This document shows, one piece after another, positions 28,823 through 39,860 of a DNA stretch of 64,000 nucleotides. The DNA comes from Prinia subflava (Eukaryota; Chordata; Aves; Passeriformes; Cisticolidae). How positions within the stretch are numbered: the stretch's first letter is position 1; each line of letters opens with the position of its first letter. The position numbers were made by a program, and so were the translations under genes. The stretch lies in NCBI RefSeq assembly GCF_021018805.1, contig NC_086250.1, positions 65,793,322 to 65,857,321 of the forward strand. The letters are read 5' to 3'. The notes beneath the pieces were generated by a model, which was given only the letters and a program-made list of their open reading frames with translations, searched no databases and was not told the origin of the DNA.

Positions 28823-29819
28823 ATGACTCATGAATGTTCCCAGTATACAGATGTAAGATTTTATTTATTATTCAAGGCAGAACTTTTTTCCTATTAATAT
28901 TTATTATTTGTTATATTTATTGACATTTACTGTTGTGCTGCATCTCCCCTTCCACACTTTTTACCAGGCTTCAGTGTGTTCTATGAAATACTTGTTAGGC
29001 CTTGGCCTTGACACACCACCCGCGATCTGCCCTTTCTTCTTTTCTTGGGCAATCTCAAGCACACCCGTTCGGGACAATTACTGTGAGGGCAGAGGGTGAT
29101 ATCAGCTACTCATTGAGTGAGAAATAAAGAAATCCACACTGCTTGAATGATGCACACGAAGTTGTACCATCATCCACTCTTAAGGCCTACACTTCTTTTA
29201 CACCAGCACTGTCCTGCCTCACAGGTCTTTTGTGAAAACAAAGATGTCAGGGTTTCTCTCCTGAATGAGGAACACTCCCAAAGATCTCTTTAGTGACTGA
29301 CAGCAGATCACACACGACCAACTTATGGTTTGCACAGCAGCGTTAAAATCCTCCGGCCCACACAAACTACTTCTTACAGTAGAGATGGCTGATCAACAGC
29401 CTGCCTGAAGAATAGGCAAGCCACTGTAATCAAGAAGTACAAGTCTTAAAATTGAAAAGTCCCCGAAACACAGAACTTCTGAAGCTTACCTCACTGCACA
29501 CTAATGTGCTCTCCCTCAACAGCACATAAAGATGTGTGAAAATAAACACATAAAGAGGAGGTAGAACTTTTATAACCAGAATGTGAGGATAGTTTTTTTT
29601 TATATTTCAGCTGATTTTACCATCATGACTTCTGGTTGAATTCAAGAGGCAAAATTAACAGCCCTGCTTTAAAGCGACACAGAAGTGACTGCTGGACACA
29701 ATCCCCGTTTGAGTCACTTTGTCATTTTTTCAGGAAGCCACACTGGATGGACATTCTTAAAGAAATGGTGGGCTAAACAAAAGGGACACAACTCAGGCAA
29801 TTTGAGAAAATTCTCTCAT
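28823..29819. other. Spacer between the two ITPRIPL1-like genes
   Basis: Runs from upstream of the copy A promoter to the copy B poly(A) signal. It includes the duplication junction near 29195. AT-rich; no open frame of interest, no mobile element recognised. Confidence 0.7.
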
Positions 29820-30599
29820 TTTATTGTTTTTCAAACACACATATCCAAATATTACCGAAAAGTAGTAAAAAAAGAAACTACAGGAGGGTAGTACAATTCC
29901 CTAAACTAAGGGTAACTTGGCACAACAGTTATACACTGACATCACTAAAGGGCCTGTGCAAGGAATGCTAATAATCAAGTCTCATGAAAACTTGGACTAC
30001 CAATTCTCCTGGAGTAAAGTGCATATACTACCACCTACATCCTCACAAAACCATTAAAACTAAAGCTCACTAAAAACTTCCCTAATAGCCTAGGTTTCTG
30101 TCTGTCTGGTGATCTAAGCTACCTCTCCTTACAAAACCATCAAAACTATAGCTCTCCCAATATCTACATTAGGTCCCTAACACCCTACGTTTCTCTCTTC
30201 AAGTTAATCTAAGCAACACCTACTTACAAACCATTAACATTACAGATCACTTCATAACTGTACTAACTACACTAAAAACTGAACACGTGAGGTTTTGTCT
30301 TCCAGGCAGTCCAAGCAACCTCCATCAGCTTCACTGTCTTCTCTGAAGATGTGCAAGTGGAGCCAGTTTCTGCCTCACAGGCTTAGGACACATCACTGTT
30401 GTAACTGGAAGGTGAAGGGCAAGGCAACTCCGACAAGTGTCTGCACAAGGAGTCCTTGTGCTGCAGCATCTTCCTTCCGCAGGAGCAGGAAAGCAGCTTC
30501 AGCATAGCCAGGGACCAAAGCAGTAATTATGCAGCGTTCACGTGGCTGCCACAGGCTGTGAGCCCGCCCAGCAGAGCTCTGTGCAGCAGGGAACTGCTC
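29820..30599 (-). other. Copy B: 3' UTR with poly(A) signal
   Basis: Equivalent of the copy A 3' UTR. AATAAA on the minus strand at 29825-29820. It is visibly more diverged from copy A than the coding region, except in the roughly 300 nt nearest the stop codon, which are nearly identical. Confidence 0.6.
30045..30320. repeat. Three diverged ~90-nt tandem modules, copy B 3' UTR
   Basis: Modules at 30045-30130, 30131-30225 and 30226-30320, matching the three modules of copy A one to one, so the modules arose before the gene duplicated. Confidence 0.6.
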
Positions 30600-32765
30600 T
30601 CAGTGGCTGCAGAGCAGGACCCAGAGGCGATAGCGCAGCTGACCGTAGGCGTGCATGGCCTGTCTGTGGGCGGCCGGATCTCGGGCCAGGTGCTCAAAGA
30701 GGTTGAGAGGCTCCAGCCCTGCCATTGCCGGCGGCACGCTGATCTCGGCAGGAAGCCTCTTGCTGCCCAGCACAAAGGGCTCCAGGCGTTTCAGCTGCAG
30801 GCAGCGGCCCAGGTATGCCATGATGCCCCAGAGCCGCTCTGCAAATTCACTCCTGCGCCACCAGGACAGCGGGACGGTGGTCAGAACGTGCATGACCACA
30901 GTCTTCCAGACAGAGCTGGAAAAACCTGTGCCCCTGAGGAGGCAGGTGAAGACCTGCAGGCATTTCAGGTGCAGTCTCTCACATGGCACCTGCCTGGCAA
31001 TGTGCCGGAAGAACTTCACCTCTGCCACAGCGTATGTCTCAGGCCACGCTGTGCTTGGGATGAAGTTGGCCCCGGTGGACCGGCTTGTCCCAAAGGTCCT
31101 GGGGCTGCCTTTCTGGGCCTCTGTCGTCTGGCTGACCACAAAGATGTCCGAGTCCCCTTGGCGCACCCCAAAGAGCACCTCCACTGTCAGGCTCCTCTGG
31201 CCTTGGCTCAGCTGCAATTTGCAGGACTGGCTGCAGGGCTGAACCTCCAAGTGCCAGGAGTCTGACTGAGGCACATGCAGCCACGAGGACTTCACCAACT
31301 CATAAAACCAGCGCGAGGTTTTCTCCGCGTCCAGGTAGGAGCCGGTGCACAGTGTCCTTAGGAGACTGCGCTTAGGCTTGCGCTGCAGCTTCTTCTGCAA
31401 GTGGTGCAGGAAGCACAACAGCTCCTTGCCCTGCTGCTCCCTCTGGCACGTGCACACCAGCTCCACACGGACGCTGAAGGTCCTTGCTGCCATCTGCCCT
31501 GCACTGTTCTCCTCTAGCTGGAAGGCGTGCCCTGCAGGGGGACTCAGGGGCACCAGAACACGGTACACCCCATCCCACTCACGGGGACTCCAACCCTCAA
31601 AGGCACTGCCCACCCCAATGGCTTCCTCAGGCACCGGGTACAAACCATTGCTCAAGCTGCCCACAAAGACACGCCTCAAGCTCTCCATCAACTCAGCTGC
31701 CACTGAGCAACTTCTCTCCAGCTCCTCCACAGGCCACTGCACACGATCCACTGAAAGGATGCCTTCCTTCCTCCCAACATCTCGGGTGTCTGCTCTGTCT
31801 TCAGCTCTACCACTGCCCCGTTCTTCCTTGCCACCATCCCTGCCTTCCTTTCCACTGGCAGCCACGTTACCTTGTTCGTTTTCTTGTCTATCCTCATGCT
31901 TGTTTTCCTCCACATTTACACCACCCTGTTCTTCATCCTTGTTCCTATCATTGTCACCTTCTTTTATCATTTCCTTCATTTCTTCCTCAGTGGCAGCAAA
32001 AACACTATGGTCTACTACCTCCCCACTGTGATCACTGCTATCTTCCTGCCCACTCCAATCACTACTTTTCTGGTCACTGGCATCACTGCTTTCCTGCACC
32101 TTCCCATCTATGTAGTCTTCCTTTCCATCTACATTGTCTTCACCTTCATTTACATCATCATTGTTGCCTGACTTCATATTCCCAGCATGGGTTTTTTCTT
32201 CATTTCCATCTCCCTCATGTTCCTTTCCAGTGTCCTTGTCTTGCTCCGCCTGCACATCATTGCCTTCAATGCTGTCGTCATCATCGTCTCCTTCACTTGC
32301 TCCCACAGGACTGCCTTCACTGTCATCTCCACTGCTGCTGTTGTCCACATCTACAGTCACATCAAGGTTTTCTCTCTCTTCCACGGAATCAACACTCCCT
32401 TCTTCCTGTTCTTTGCCTTCCTCGCCTTCTAAGGTTTTGCAGGAGCTCTGGTAATTGCTTCTGCTGCTGTCTTGCCAGCTCCTTCTCCTGCAGCTAAACC
32501 ACAGGCCCAAGAGGAGCAGGACTCCAGCAAGAGCGCAGAATGGCCACTGCTGCAGAGCCCCAAAGAGCGCGGCTCCCCAGCCCAGCTCCTGCTGCTCCGG
32601 GGGCCCCTGCTCCAGCTCCTGCAGCAGCCGAGCCATCTCGCGCTGCAGCAGCTCCTGACGCTCCTGCATGCGCCCGTGCGTGGCCTCATCCAGCCCATCG
32701 CCAGCAGGCTGCGGGTACTGGATCAGGCTGTGCACCAGCACCAAGAGCAAGGTCAAGAACGCCAT
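30600..32765 (-). CDS. ITPRIPL1-like: ITPRIPL1-like protein, copy B (721 aa)
   Basis: Same architecture and length as copy A, at a constant offset of 4512, so no net indel. By hand count about 43 of 721 residues differ (roughly 94% identity). Nineteen of the first 26 differences fall in the linker or the stretch just after the membrane segment, for example SSNGLSSCTTLED versus RSNYQSSCKTLEG. The core motifs (VGSAFEGW, VLVPLSPPAG, LCTGSYLDAEKT, HLKCLQV, NLFEHL) are unchanged. The start is MAFLTLL at 32765, after the acceptor and ACC. The reading frame is complete, with intact UTR intron, promoter and poly(A) signal, so it looks functional. It lies about 2.3 kb upstream of copy A's start in transcript orientation, both inside SEMA3D intron 1. 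Confidence 0.93.
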   Translation of the reverse strand: MAFLTLLLVLVHSLIQYPQPAGDGLDEATHGRMQERQELLQREMARLLQELEQGPPEQQELGWGAALFGALQQWPFCALAGVLLLLGLWFSCRRRSWQDSSRSNYQSSCKTLEGEEGKEQEEGSVDSVEERENLDVTVDVDNSSSGDDSEGSPVGASEGDDDDDSIEGNDVQAEQDKDTGKEHEGDGNEEKTHAGNMKSGNNDDVNEGEDNVDGKEDYIDGKVQESSDASDQKSSDWSGQEDSSDHSGEVVDHSVFAATEEEMKEMIKEGDNDRNKDEEQGGVNVEENKHEDRQENEQGNVAASGKEGRDGGKEERGSGRAEDRADTRDVGRKEGILSVDRVQWPVEELERSCSVAAELMESLRRVFVGSLSNGLYPVPEEAIGVGSAFEGWSPREWDGVYRVLVPLSPPAGHAFQLEENSAGQMAARTFSVRVELVCTCQREQQGKELLCFLHHLQKKLQRKPKRSLLRTLCTGSYLDAEKTSRWFYELVKSSWLHVPQSDSWHLEVQPCSQSCKLQLSQGQRSLTVEVLFGVRQGDSDIFVVSQTTEAQKGSPRTFGTSRSTGANFIPSTAWPETYAVAEVKFFRHIARQVPCERLHLKCLQVFTCLLRGTGFSSSVWKTVVMHVLTTVPLSWWRRSEFAERLWGIMAYLGRCLQLKRLEPFVLGSKRLPAEISVPPAMAGLEPLNLFEHLARDPAAHRQAMHAYGQLRYRLWVLLCSH

Positions 32766-32768
32766 GGT

Positions 32769-33044
32769 CTGCAGGGGCACACACAGAAGGGGTTCAGTGG
32801 GGCTGGAATGGAGACAGACACTGGGGGCCAGGAGCCGCAGGGATGTGGCCGCAGCAAGGACAGGGCCCCCGGCAGCTGGCAGGCGGCAAGGCCTGCACCG
32901 CTGCCCCCGCCAGCCCCGGGGCCTGAGCAAGGCGCTCTCACCAGGGGCTGGCCCTGCCTGCAGGGGCAGAACACACGGCCCGGCTGCTGCCCCCTCTGCC
33001 CCAGCCCTCCTCCAGCCCCGTGCCCTCACTGCGTGTGCACTCAC
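32769..33044 (-). other. Copy B: intron in the 5' UTR (276 nt)
   Basis: Donor GTGAGTG at 33044 and acceptor CCCCTGCAG at 32769, identical in length and splice sites to copy A. It differs from copy A at only about four or five positions, including loss of an ATG that copy A has at 28412. Confidence 0.85.
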
Positions 33045-33192
33045 CGCTTGCCCAAGCTCTCCTGGGGCAGCGGCACCCGCTGGGGCCTTTTACAGCTGCC
33101 CCCATTGTGACACGGCCCCCGCGCTGTCACAGAGCCCAGAGCGCATCCCAGGCCAGCCCCGCCCGCCGTCCCCAGCACAGCTCGGGGAGCTC
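33045..33192 (-). promoter_or_regulatory. Copy B: 5' non-coding exon and proximal promoter
   Basis: Matches the copy A promoter almost base for base: GC box near 33156-33167, inverted arms TGTGACA/TGTCACA at 33106-33112 and 33125-33131, TATA-like GTAAAAGG at 33093-33086, donor after 33045. The two copies are therefore likely to share expression pattern. Confidence 0.55.
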
Positions 33193-33570
33193 AGCATGGC
33201 CCTGGCACCCAAAGCCCAACAGACACCAAGTGCAGACCCATCCCTCGGGAACCTGGGAACCCCAGAGCTTCCCTTGACAAAGGAGGCACAAGTGCTTTCC
33301 CACAGAACTCTTGTCAAATATAAATTTGAGTGACATGAACCATAGATATTCTCCGTGTACATGTGTAGGCTGTTTTTTAAGACTGAAGGACAATATTTTT
33401 TTTTATTGTCCTTAATATTATTTTTATAATAGGAGTATTTATACTTATCACTTTTGGAGCATGATGTTGGCTAATGTTTAATAGAGATTTAGTGAGAAAT
33501 CTTTCGGAAAGTAATCCAGGTTGCTTGGATGATGCACAAGATTTAATATCATCTTGAAAAGGTCAAATAA

Positions 33571-35849
33571 GTTAATTCCAAAATTTCTTTGTATTTACTG
33601 ATCTCTTCACTCTCAAACTCTATGGTTCAACACTGCAAAATTCTCTTATAGTCAGGATTTTTTCAGAAATTAAAATGCCCGTTTTTTCATATCTGTGCTG
33701 AGATTTACCTGTGCCACTTCCACCACCTTCAAAATTGTCTCCCTTAAACAGAGTTTGCCAATCCCTCGGAGTGATAAAGGAACTTGTCTGTTTTTGCTAT
33801 CTCTTTGTGTATTTATCTCCGAAGAACTGTGGGTACAGTAGAGATTATACTCCTCAGCTCTTTTTTAGGGAACTCATCTATAAATGGAACTGCAGGAATG
33901 AGGAGGGAGGAAAGGGAAACAGGATGTGACTCCAGTGCCTTTCATAGTGACCACAGATGTCCACTGCTAGACAGACACTGATCATGCCCTCCCATTAGTG
34001 TGCAGAAGGAGAACAATGTTGAGATTTCTGAAACTGCTCTGAATTAGATTTGCTTAACAGATGTCATTAATTAAAGTAGTCAAAGGAAGAGTTTTGAACC
34101 CTCTTCTGAGCTGATGCCACTTATCATGTGTCTTCCCCGCATTCTTCTAGGGAAGCTATTATGTTGTCCCATCCTTCTTTTTACAATGGAGCAAAAATTC
34201 TTTGCCAGGTATCACTCTTTCAGTTTTGTTTCCTCTCGTCTTCCAAGATTCAATAAAGTGAACATTCAGCAGAATAGTTTTGTATTTTTTGAACATAATT
34301 CCTCTTTTAGCCAATTGAGGCCCTTCTGTGACCATGAAAAAACGAAAACTGTTGTGAGCTACAGTTTACATTGTTAAGAGGTTGATATGGGTCAGTTCTC
34401 CAAGGTTATTCTTAGTTCAACTGCTATGTAAACTGTTGATGTCAGTGGCTGGAGGCTGCTCTCCAGGACATTATATATAAATGATAATTATATGACAGAA
34501 AATGCAACATATAGTTGGATCTGACCTTCAAGTTCACTAGCTTAAAAAAGAAAAAAAAGTCTGTAAGAAATCTGCTGGTTTTCCCATTACTAAATGCCTT
34601 CAAATTTATATTTAGTTTACTGCACATACAAGAGACTTTCCTCGTATGGGGAGCAGTGCCCATCCATCTTCAAGCTAGGGTATATTTTAAGTCTCAATGA
34701 TCACTGCCTCCAGAAAGCATTTTTGAGACAAAACAGGCAAAGTCTTTTGCATAACTATACAATCATTCAGTACTAGGATCTTCACTCTCACATAAACACT
34801 TCATGTTTTTCCACAAAGGAATCTGAGATAGATTTTTCTCAGAAATAACAAACCATCAAAAATTAATTAAATAACAAACAAGGGAAAAACACCACTTCCT
34901 CACTCAGGACATTTTCCTTGATTTTCATAAGCATTCACATTTACAGCTGCTGATACTACCACAAGAGCTGGGTTTTTTTCTGGTTTTACTTCCTCTTCCA
35001 GCAGAGCATGCACAGCTGCAAAATGCAAACTCACTTCTAAGCTCTTTTATACATCACCAGTTTACCACATTCTAACCAGTCATACTTGTGCAACACTCCA
35101 TCAGGGTACTGGGATTACTGCAGTGTCACAGATAGTTTAAGTGAGGCTCAAGGAGCTGTACAATTTTAACTGTGTTTTATATGTATAATTAAATGATGCA
35201 TTACATGGAAATAAGCCAGCTGTACTGAAACTTAACAAACTAACTGCTCTGATGCAACAGTTAAGCATCTCATCAGTTATACAATGAAAAAGGTTCAAAG
35301 TAAAACAATATAGAGAATAGAATGCCTGAAATTGTAAACTAGCATGTTCAAAGACCATTTTTGAACATTAGACAACTGTACTCATCCAGTCAAATTTTCT
35401 AAAGAATTCCTGGCACCAAAAAGTTCTCTGTTTGCTTGTTCACCATGTTTAAGGAATGGATCCCTCTTAGGGGGAAGAAAATCCTGTCTGTAAAATACTG
35501 CATGAAACTAAACAATCCTTAAACATGGCTAATTTCCATGTGGAGTTGATGATTTAGCACTGTCATCCTTCAGCAGAGGAGAAAGAATTGCCTGTCTTTA
35601 GTTTACTTATGTAAGATGAAAAAAGTGAGGAGTGTGAATTTGATCCTGCTTCAATTTACTTCAGTGGCCAAACTCTTGCCGTGACTTCAGTGGAAGACTG
35701 CATCTTAGTTCATTCAATGTTGAGAAAAACAAATCAGCTGAGAATAACACTCTTGTTTATTAGATTTAAATTACTACCATAATTGTTTTTAACAGTGGTA
35801 AGTAAATTCTGTTTTAAAAGCCAAAGGTTGGCTTCAGTTGTGCTTTTAC
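33571..35849 (-). other. SEMA3D intron 1, upstream of the duplicated block
   Basis: AT-rich sequence outside the duplication. I recognise no gene or repeat family here. Confidence 0.75.
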
Positions 35850-36042
35850 CTATACGCTGTGTCACAATGCAGGATTCCAGGTCCTCTGACCGAGTCACCA
35901 CCATCCACAGCAAGCTTGGCTTGCTCTGAGGCATGGTCACATTCCCACTTGGGAATGATATATATTTTAGGATGTCACTGGTGACAACGTCCACATCTGG
36001 GCTGGGGCATTCCGCTGAACCAATAAACCAGGGTGCACACTT
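35850..36042 (-). other. Unassigned exon-like segment (64 open codons)
   Basis: On the minus strand a 193-nt segment sits between a good acceptor (TTTATTTTACAG, 36043) and a donor (ATAG|GTAAAA, 35849). The frame in phase with the acceptor is open throughout; it starts KCAPWFIGSAECPSPDVDVV and contains NVTMPQSK and LLWMVVTRSEDLESC, with three Cys and one N-glycosylation sequon, like an extracellular domain. I do not recognise the family. It cannot be an in-frame SEMA3D cassette: 193 nt is not a multiple of three and it starts in phase 0, whereas exon 1 ends in phase 1. It could be an exon of an unannotated nested gene, a frame-breaking alternative exon, a relic, or chance. Confidence 0.4.
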
Positions 36043-39000
36043 CTGTAAAATAAATGCATTCACTGAGAACCAAAACTACACTTACTAAGACGTCCATGAA
36101 AAGCAGCTAAGTAAATCAAATCAATAGGGTTAAATCTGCAATTAGGAATCTGCATTTCTGCAGGGAAATTTTAGGATAGTCACAAATCGAAAAAAGTTCT
36201 TTTTTTTTTTACTTTTCCTTAGAAGGCAATCAAACTTCTGGTTTGGCTATTCTCTACTTTTCCCTGTAAATTAGAACCTAGAGAAACACTCAGAAAATAT
36301 GTATGGAAGTACCTCTCAATGAATTAAAAAAGTTTACTCAGAAGACAGACAGAAATAAGACTGTATACATTGTATGAATTAAACATGTATGAATTTAGGA
36401 CACAAACCCTTCCATTCTTTAGTAATAAAACTGATGCTGTCCTGAAAATGACAGTAATGAATGAGACTGCTATATGAAAACCTTTGCATCTGCTCTAGAG
36501 GTTGGAATGAAGATGTTAAATGAAGCAGAAGACAATGAGGATGTGCTGCTTAGAGAAGCTGAACGTCACTTCCGTGTTTTAGGAGTTCTGCAGTTTGGAT
36601 GAAGGTCACAGGTTATCTCCAGCTGCATGAAAATCAATGATAAATACACACTGTTTTTCTCTTAGAAAGCAGTGCTAGACAAAGAATATTAAAATATGGA
36701 ATATTACTTAAAACACATTTCCTGGTTTTCTAAAGATGGCAATCTTCTATTAGAAGACGGTTACCTCTTTCATATATCAAAACTATAACATAATAATAAA
36801 AACACCTCAGATTTGTCGAAGTATCTAAGATACATAGATTAAGTAAGGTCTGTGCAGTGAAAGCACCCCAAAAACATCACAAGAGCAGTGAAAATTTCTG
36901 GGAGAGTAATGACATGAACCAATATGTAGAAGTTAAGTCTAAGTGAAGAAGACAATTTTTCAACTAATAGATCAGGCAAAATGTGGGAATAAAGGACAAG
37001 ATATATGATTAAAGACCATAGTGTATTATATTTATACAGGTGGAGAATATATGACTTTGATTCTTGTATTACAATGTATATCAATTGAATTGTGTGCAGT
37101 TTTAGTTTTATACATGTACAATTTTTTAGAACGCAGTTTTAAATTGGGGCAAACAAAAAAGGAAATCCATCGTATGGCATTGCATTGATCCCCACATCAC
37201 TCACTGGAATATCTTAACATTTCCAGAACAGATTCCCACTCTTTAAGATGAAAATCCAGAGAAGACAAAAACCTATAACTGCCATTAAGAGAAGGTCTAA
37301 AATTTTAATTGCTGCCTGAACACAAAGGAGCTGTGACATGCTGTGGTTTAATGAAGCATTCCTGCAGTTATAGACACATCTTTAACTACCCCATCCTCTC
37401 CCTCTTCCCCCATCCACCACTGACCGATGCAGTTGGGAGACTGAGTTACTGCAGAGCAAAATCCTGCTTACTTTCAGCTCTCCTGCTCCAGCAAATGCTC
37501 AGCTCTTCTGGGAAGATGGACCTATGCCATAAACGCATTTTATCTTGAAGGGAATGAAACCTTCCCTTCAAAGACACGTGTGTGACCAGGTTTTTAGAAC
37601 TCCATGATATGGCCAGTTTTGTCTGTTTTCGATAAAGAAGGCAAAGAACCCTTTATTCTCCTCCTCATGATATTTCAAGTCTTAATTCTTAAAAGAACAG
37701 AGATGCCAGGACTTGTCAGTGACATGACTAACAATTTTATGAGAACTGGCAAGACAGTCCTTTTCTCTTACATCTTACTTGCAGAAATCTTGGAATTATT
37801 TTGTCTGAAACACTTGGGGGGAAGGAAGGTAGACTTAATTCTGACAGCTTTATTAAATATTCGGTACATCTGACATCCTGTTATCAACAAAAAAATATGG
37901 TTCAATTATGATAAGCCATACTGGAATCATTTACAATACGTAAGTCTGAAAAAACAGCAGAAATTTTCTCTTGTTCCATGTGGAAAAATACACACCTTCC
38001 ACCTCCCAAAAAGTAAGACAAGGCACAATAAATTCTCATAGTTCTCTTTCTTCTGGCTTTTCAGTTCCATCGCAGCTCTCCAAATTAAGATTTATGTGCT
38101 ATTTTGCATCTGTATCTGTTGATGATTTCCCCCCCTACGGGGATATAGGTGGATAAGTTTGGACAGGAAACGGTATCCCTCAAGCCAAACTGAAAGGTTT
38201 ATAAAGTTGCTAATAAAAGTTTGTGTCAGGGCCTAAATATTAATCATCTACTCATTGTCTTTTTAAACGAGCTCAGGCATTTTCCCAACCGCTCCCAGCA
38301 GGTCTCTGCCACTATTTTAAACGAAGATTTCAGTCATTTCTTTTTTCCCTGTGTTGACCTCAATAATTTTTCTTTCTCCCCCTCTTTACCTGCCAAATGC
38401 ATCCATCAGTATTTTGCCAAAGGCTATCTGCTTTTGAAGTTGAGAGGAATTCACTAATCGTGAGTGTCAAATCCACAATAAATGCCATTGCCATATGGTA
38501 TATGCTGCTTTTGGGAATTATCTCAAAAGGCCTAGCTGTGAGAAGGCTGGCTGTATGTTAGGAGGGTTTTACTGCTAACTTTCATAACTCATGTCAAGTC
38601 TTTCAGTTTCTGTATTCATTGGCTTCAGTGATTGCAACTGTTTCCTGAATTTATAAAAATGTTGTCAGGATCCCTTGATCTTGCTTCCTCCGTCTCTCTC
38701 GCACAAACACATCCAACAGTGGAATAGCATGCACAGTGGCACACAAATCTAGCAAAAGAGAAGCTTGTAAATAAATAGCATGTCACTCTGCTTACTCAAT
38801 AAATTCCTCTGGGTGTTAAACTCATGATAAACATATCATAAGCCCTGATGAAGGCTTTACAGCCTGTCCCATCACACCATCCTGAGGGCAATTCTGCAAC
38901 GCATAGGAAGACATAAGTTTAAAAAACAGAGCAGATATAGCTCCCATAAGGGCAGGGTGCTGACATAGTTGAAACATAACTAACTGGAGAGCATTTGTTT

Positions 39001-39671
39001 TAGCTGAAGAAGATAGTGACACATCTCTGTGCCTGTGGAGGTGTACTGTACATTCAAAGCAACAAGAATCTACCTTCTTTAAGAAACTGTCCAGCAATAC
39101 AAAAATACGTCTGTGTTGAAACCCCTCAGACGGTACCATTCTCAACAACAACTACACACAAGACTAAGAAATTCCACAGAGAAACACACTTTTTTGATCC
39201 AAAGGGGCAAGGAGAAAGAAAAACACGTATGAAGAGTTTAACATACCAACTTAGTGATAGAAAAAGAATTACAAAAATAAACGTCAGTCCCCTTGAAACA
39301 CTTGGGGCAGCTCTGCTGACTTTCTCTGATGCTCTAGGAAGGTATGAATGTCCTCCATGTGTCACATCATCTCCAGCAGCCACATGGAAATGGCACCTCA
39401 GAGTGTTTCAAGTACCACTCCCCTCTAATTTATGTACTTTGTTAACATCCTCTTGGAGCAAACAGAAATAATAGTTTAAAAAGACAGTTATGTTTCAGGA
39501 ACTTGTGCCCCTACACAAAAAAAATCCAGAATTTAATACCGTCCCTTAAGGCTTCTATTATGTATTTCTGGGACAGTGTTTTGCTTTCCTGGTAAGTAAT
39601 ACAAATGAACTGCTGGCAACGTCACATCAAAACAAAAGTGGCAGAATCAGAAAAAATACTGTAAAGTTTAC
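36043..39671 (-). other. SEMA3D intron 1, part nearest exon 1
   Basis: AT-rich; no recognisable gene or mobile element. A plus-strand open frame at 39016-39471 (151 codons) has no family resemblance or coding context. Confidence 0.75.
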
Positions 39672-39786
39672 CTTTATAGGAAAGCTTCAGTCTTGGGATA
39701 TTTTGTTTTGACATTCCAGTGACTGGAAGGAACAGCATCACTAAGGGCAGCAGGCTGCAGGCATGTGGCACTTGGAAAGCTCTCAT
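39672..39786 (-). CDS. SEMA3D: SEMA3D coding exon 1: start codon and signal peptide
   Basis: Encodes residues 1-38 plus the first base of codon 39. The ATG is at 39786-39784, and an in-frame TAG lies three codons upstream, so no earlier in-frame start exists in this exon. The leader starts MRAFQVPHACSLLPLVMLFL; residues 11-24 are hydrophobic and end in LPVTG, a likely signal-peptidase region, which fits a secreted protein. It continues with KQNIPRLKLSYK, the conserved segment before the sema domain. The donor is AAAG|GTAAAC at 39671. Compared with my recollection of mammalian SEMA3D the leader is about ten residues shorter at the N terminus, while the part from MLFLPVTG onward matches closely. 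Confidence 0.92.
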
Positions 39787-39860
39787 TCTGCTCTATTCTT
39801 CTGTATCTTCTTTTGCACTATGGTGAAATGTCTCGTCACTTTAAACAAACCAAGTTTTAT
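39787..39860 (-). other. SEMA3D: SEMA3D 5' UTR part of the first coding exon
   Basis: These 74 nt lie between a strong splice acceptor and the ATG. On the minus strand the acceptor is a run of ten T followed by CCAG, the exon starting at 39860. The acceptor means a further 5' non-coding exon must exist upstream (coordinates above 39860). Stop codons occur in frame before the ATG, so this segment is untranslated. Confidence 0.8.

Larger units (their letters stand above)
22745..29190. repeat. Tandem segmental duplication, unit A
   Basis: Contains ITPRIPL1-like copy A with its flanks. Its downstream end (22745-22940) aligns with 29205-29370 of unit B; shared landmarks are ACAAAGATGTCAGGGTTT and a CTTATGGTT segment. 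The 3' region 25270-26087 aligns with 29780-30599, and the CDS, UTR intron and promoter align at a constant offset of 4512. The upstream end, near 29140-29180 (TGAATGATGCACA), aligns with about 33520-33560. Unit A has about 2 kb (roughly 22950-24960) with no counterpart in unit B. End coordinates are approximate. Confidence 0.8.
29200..33570. repeat. Tandem segmental duplication, unit B
   Basis: Direct-orientation partner of unit A, containing ITPRIPL1-like copy B. The junction between units lies around 29190-29205, where similarity to the upstream flank of copy B stops and similarity to the downstream flank of copy A starts. Unit B is about 2 kb shorter than unit A on the 3' side. Boundaries were judged by eye. 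Confidence 0.8.

Noticed and set aside
39016..39471. 151-codon plus-strand open frame in intron 1
   Set aside because: Low-complexity Thr/Lys stretches, no family similarity I can see, and no promoter or splice context.
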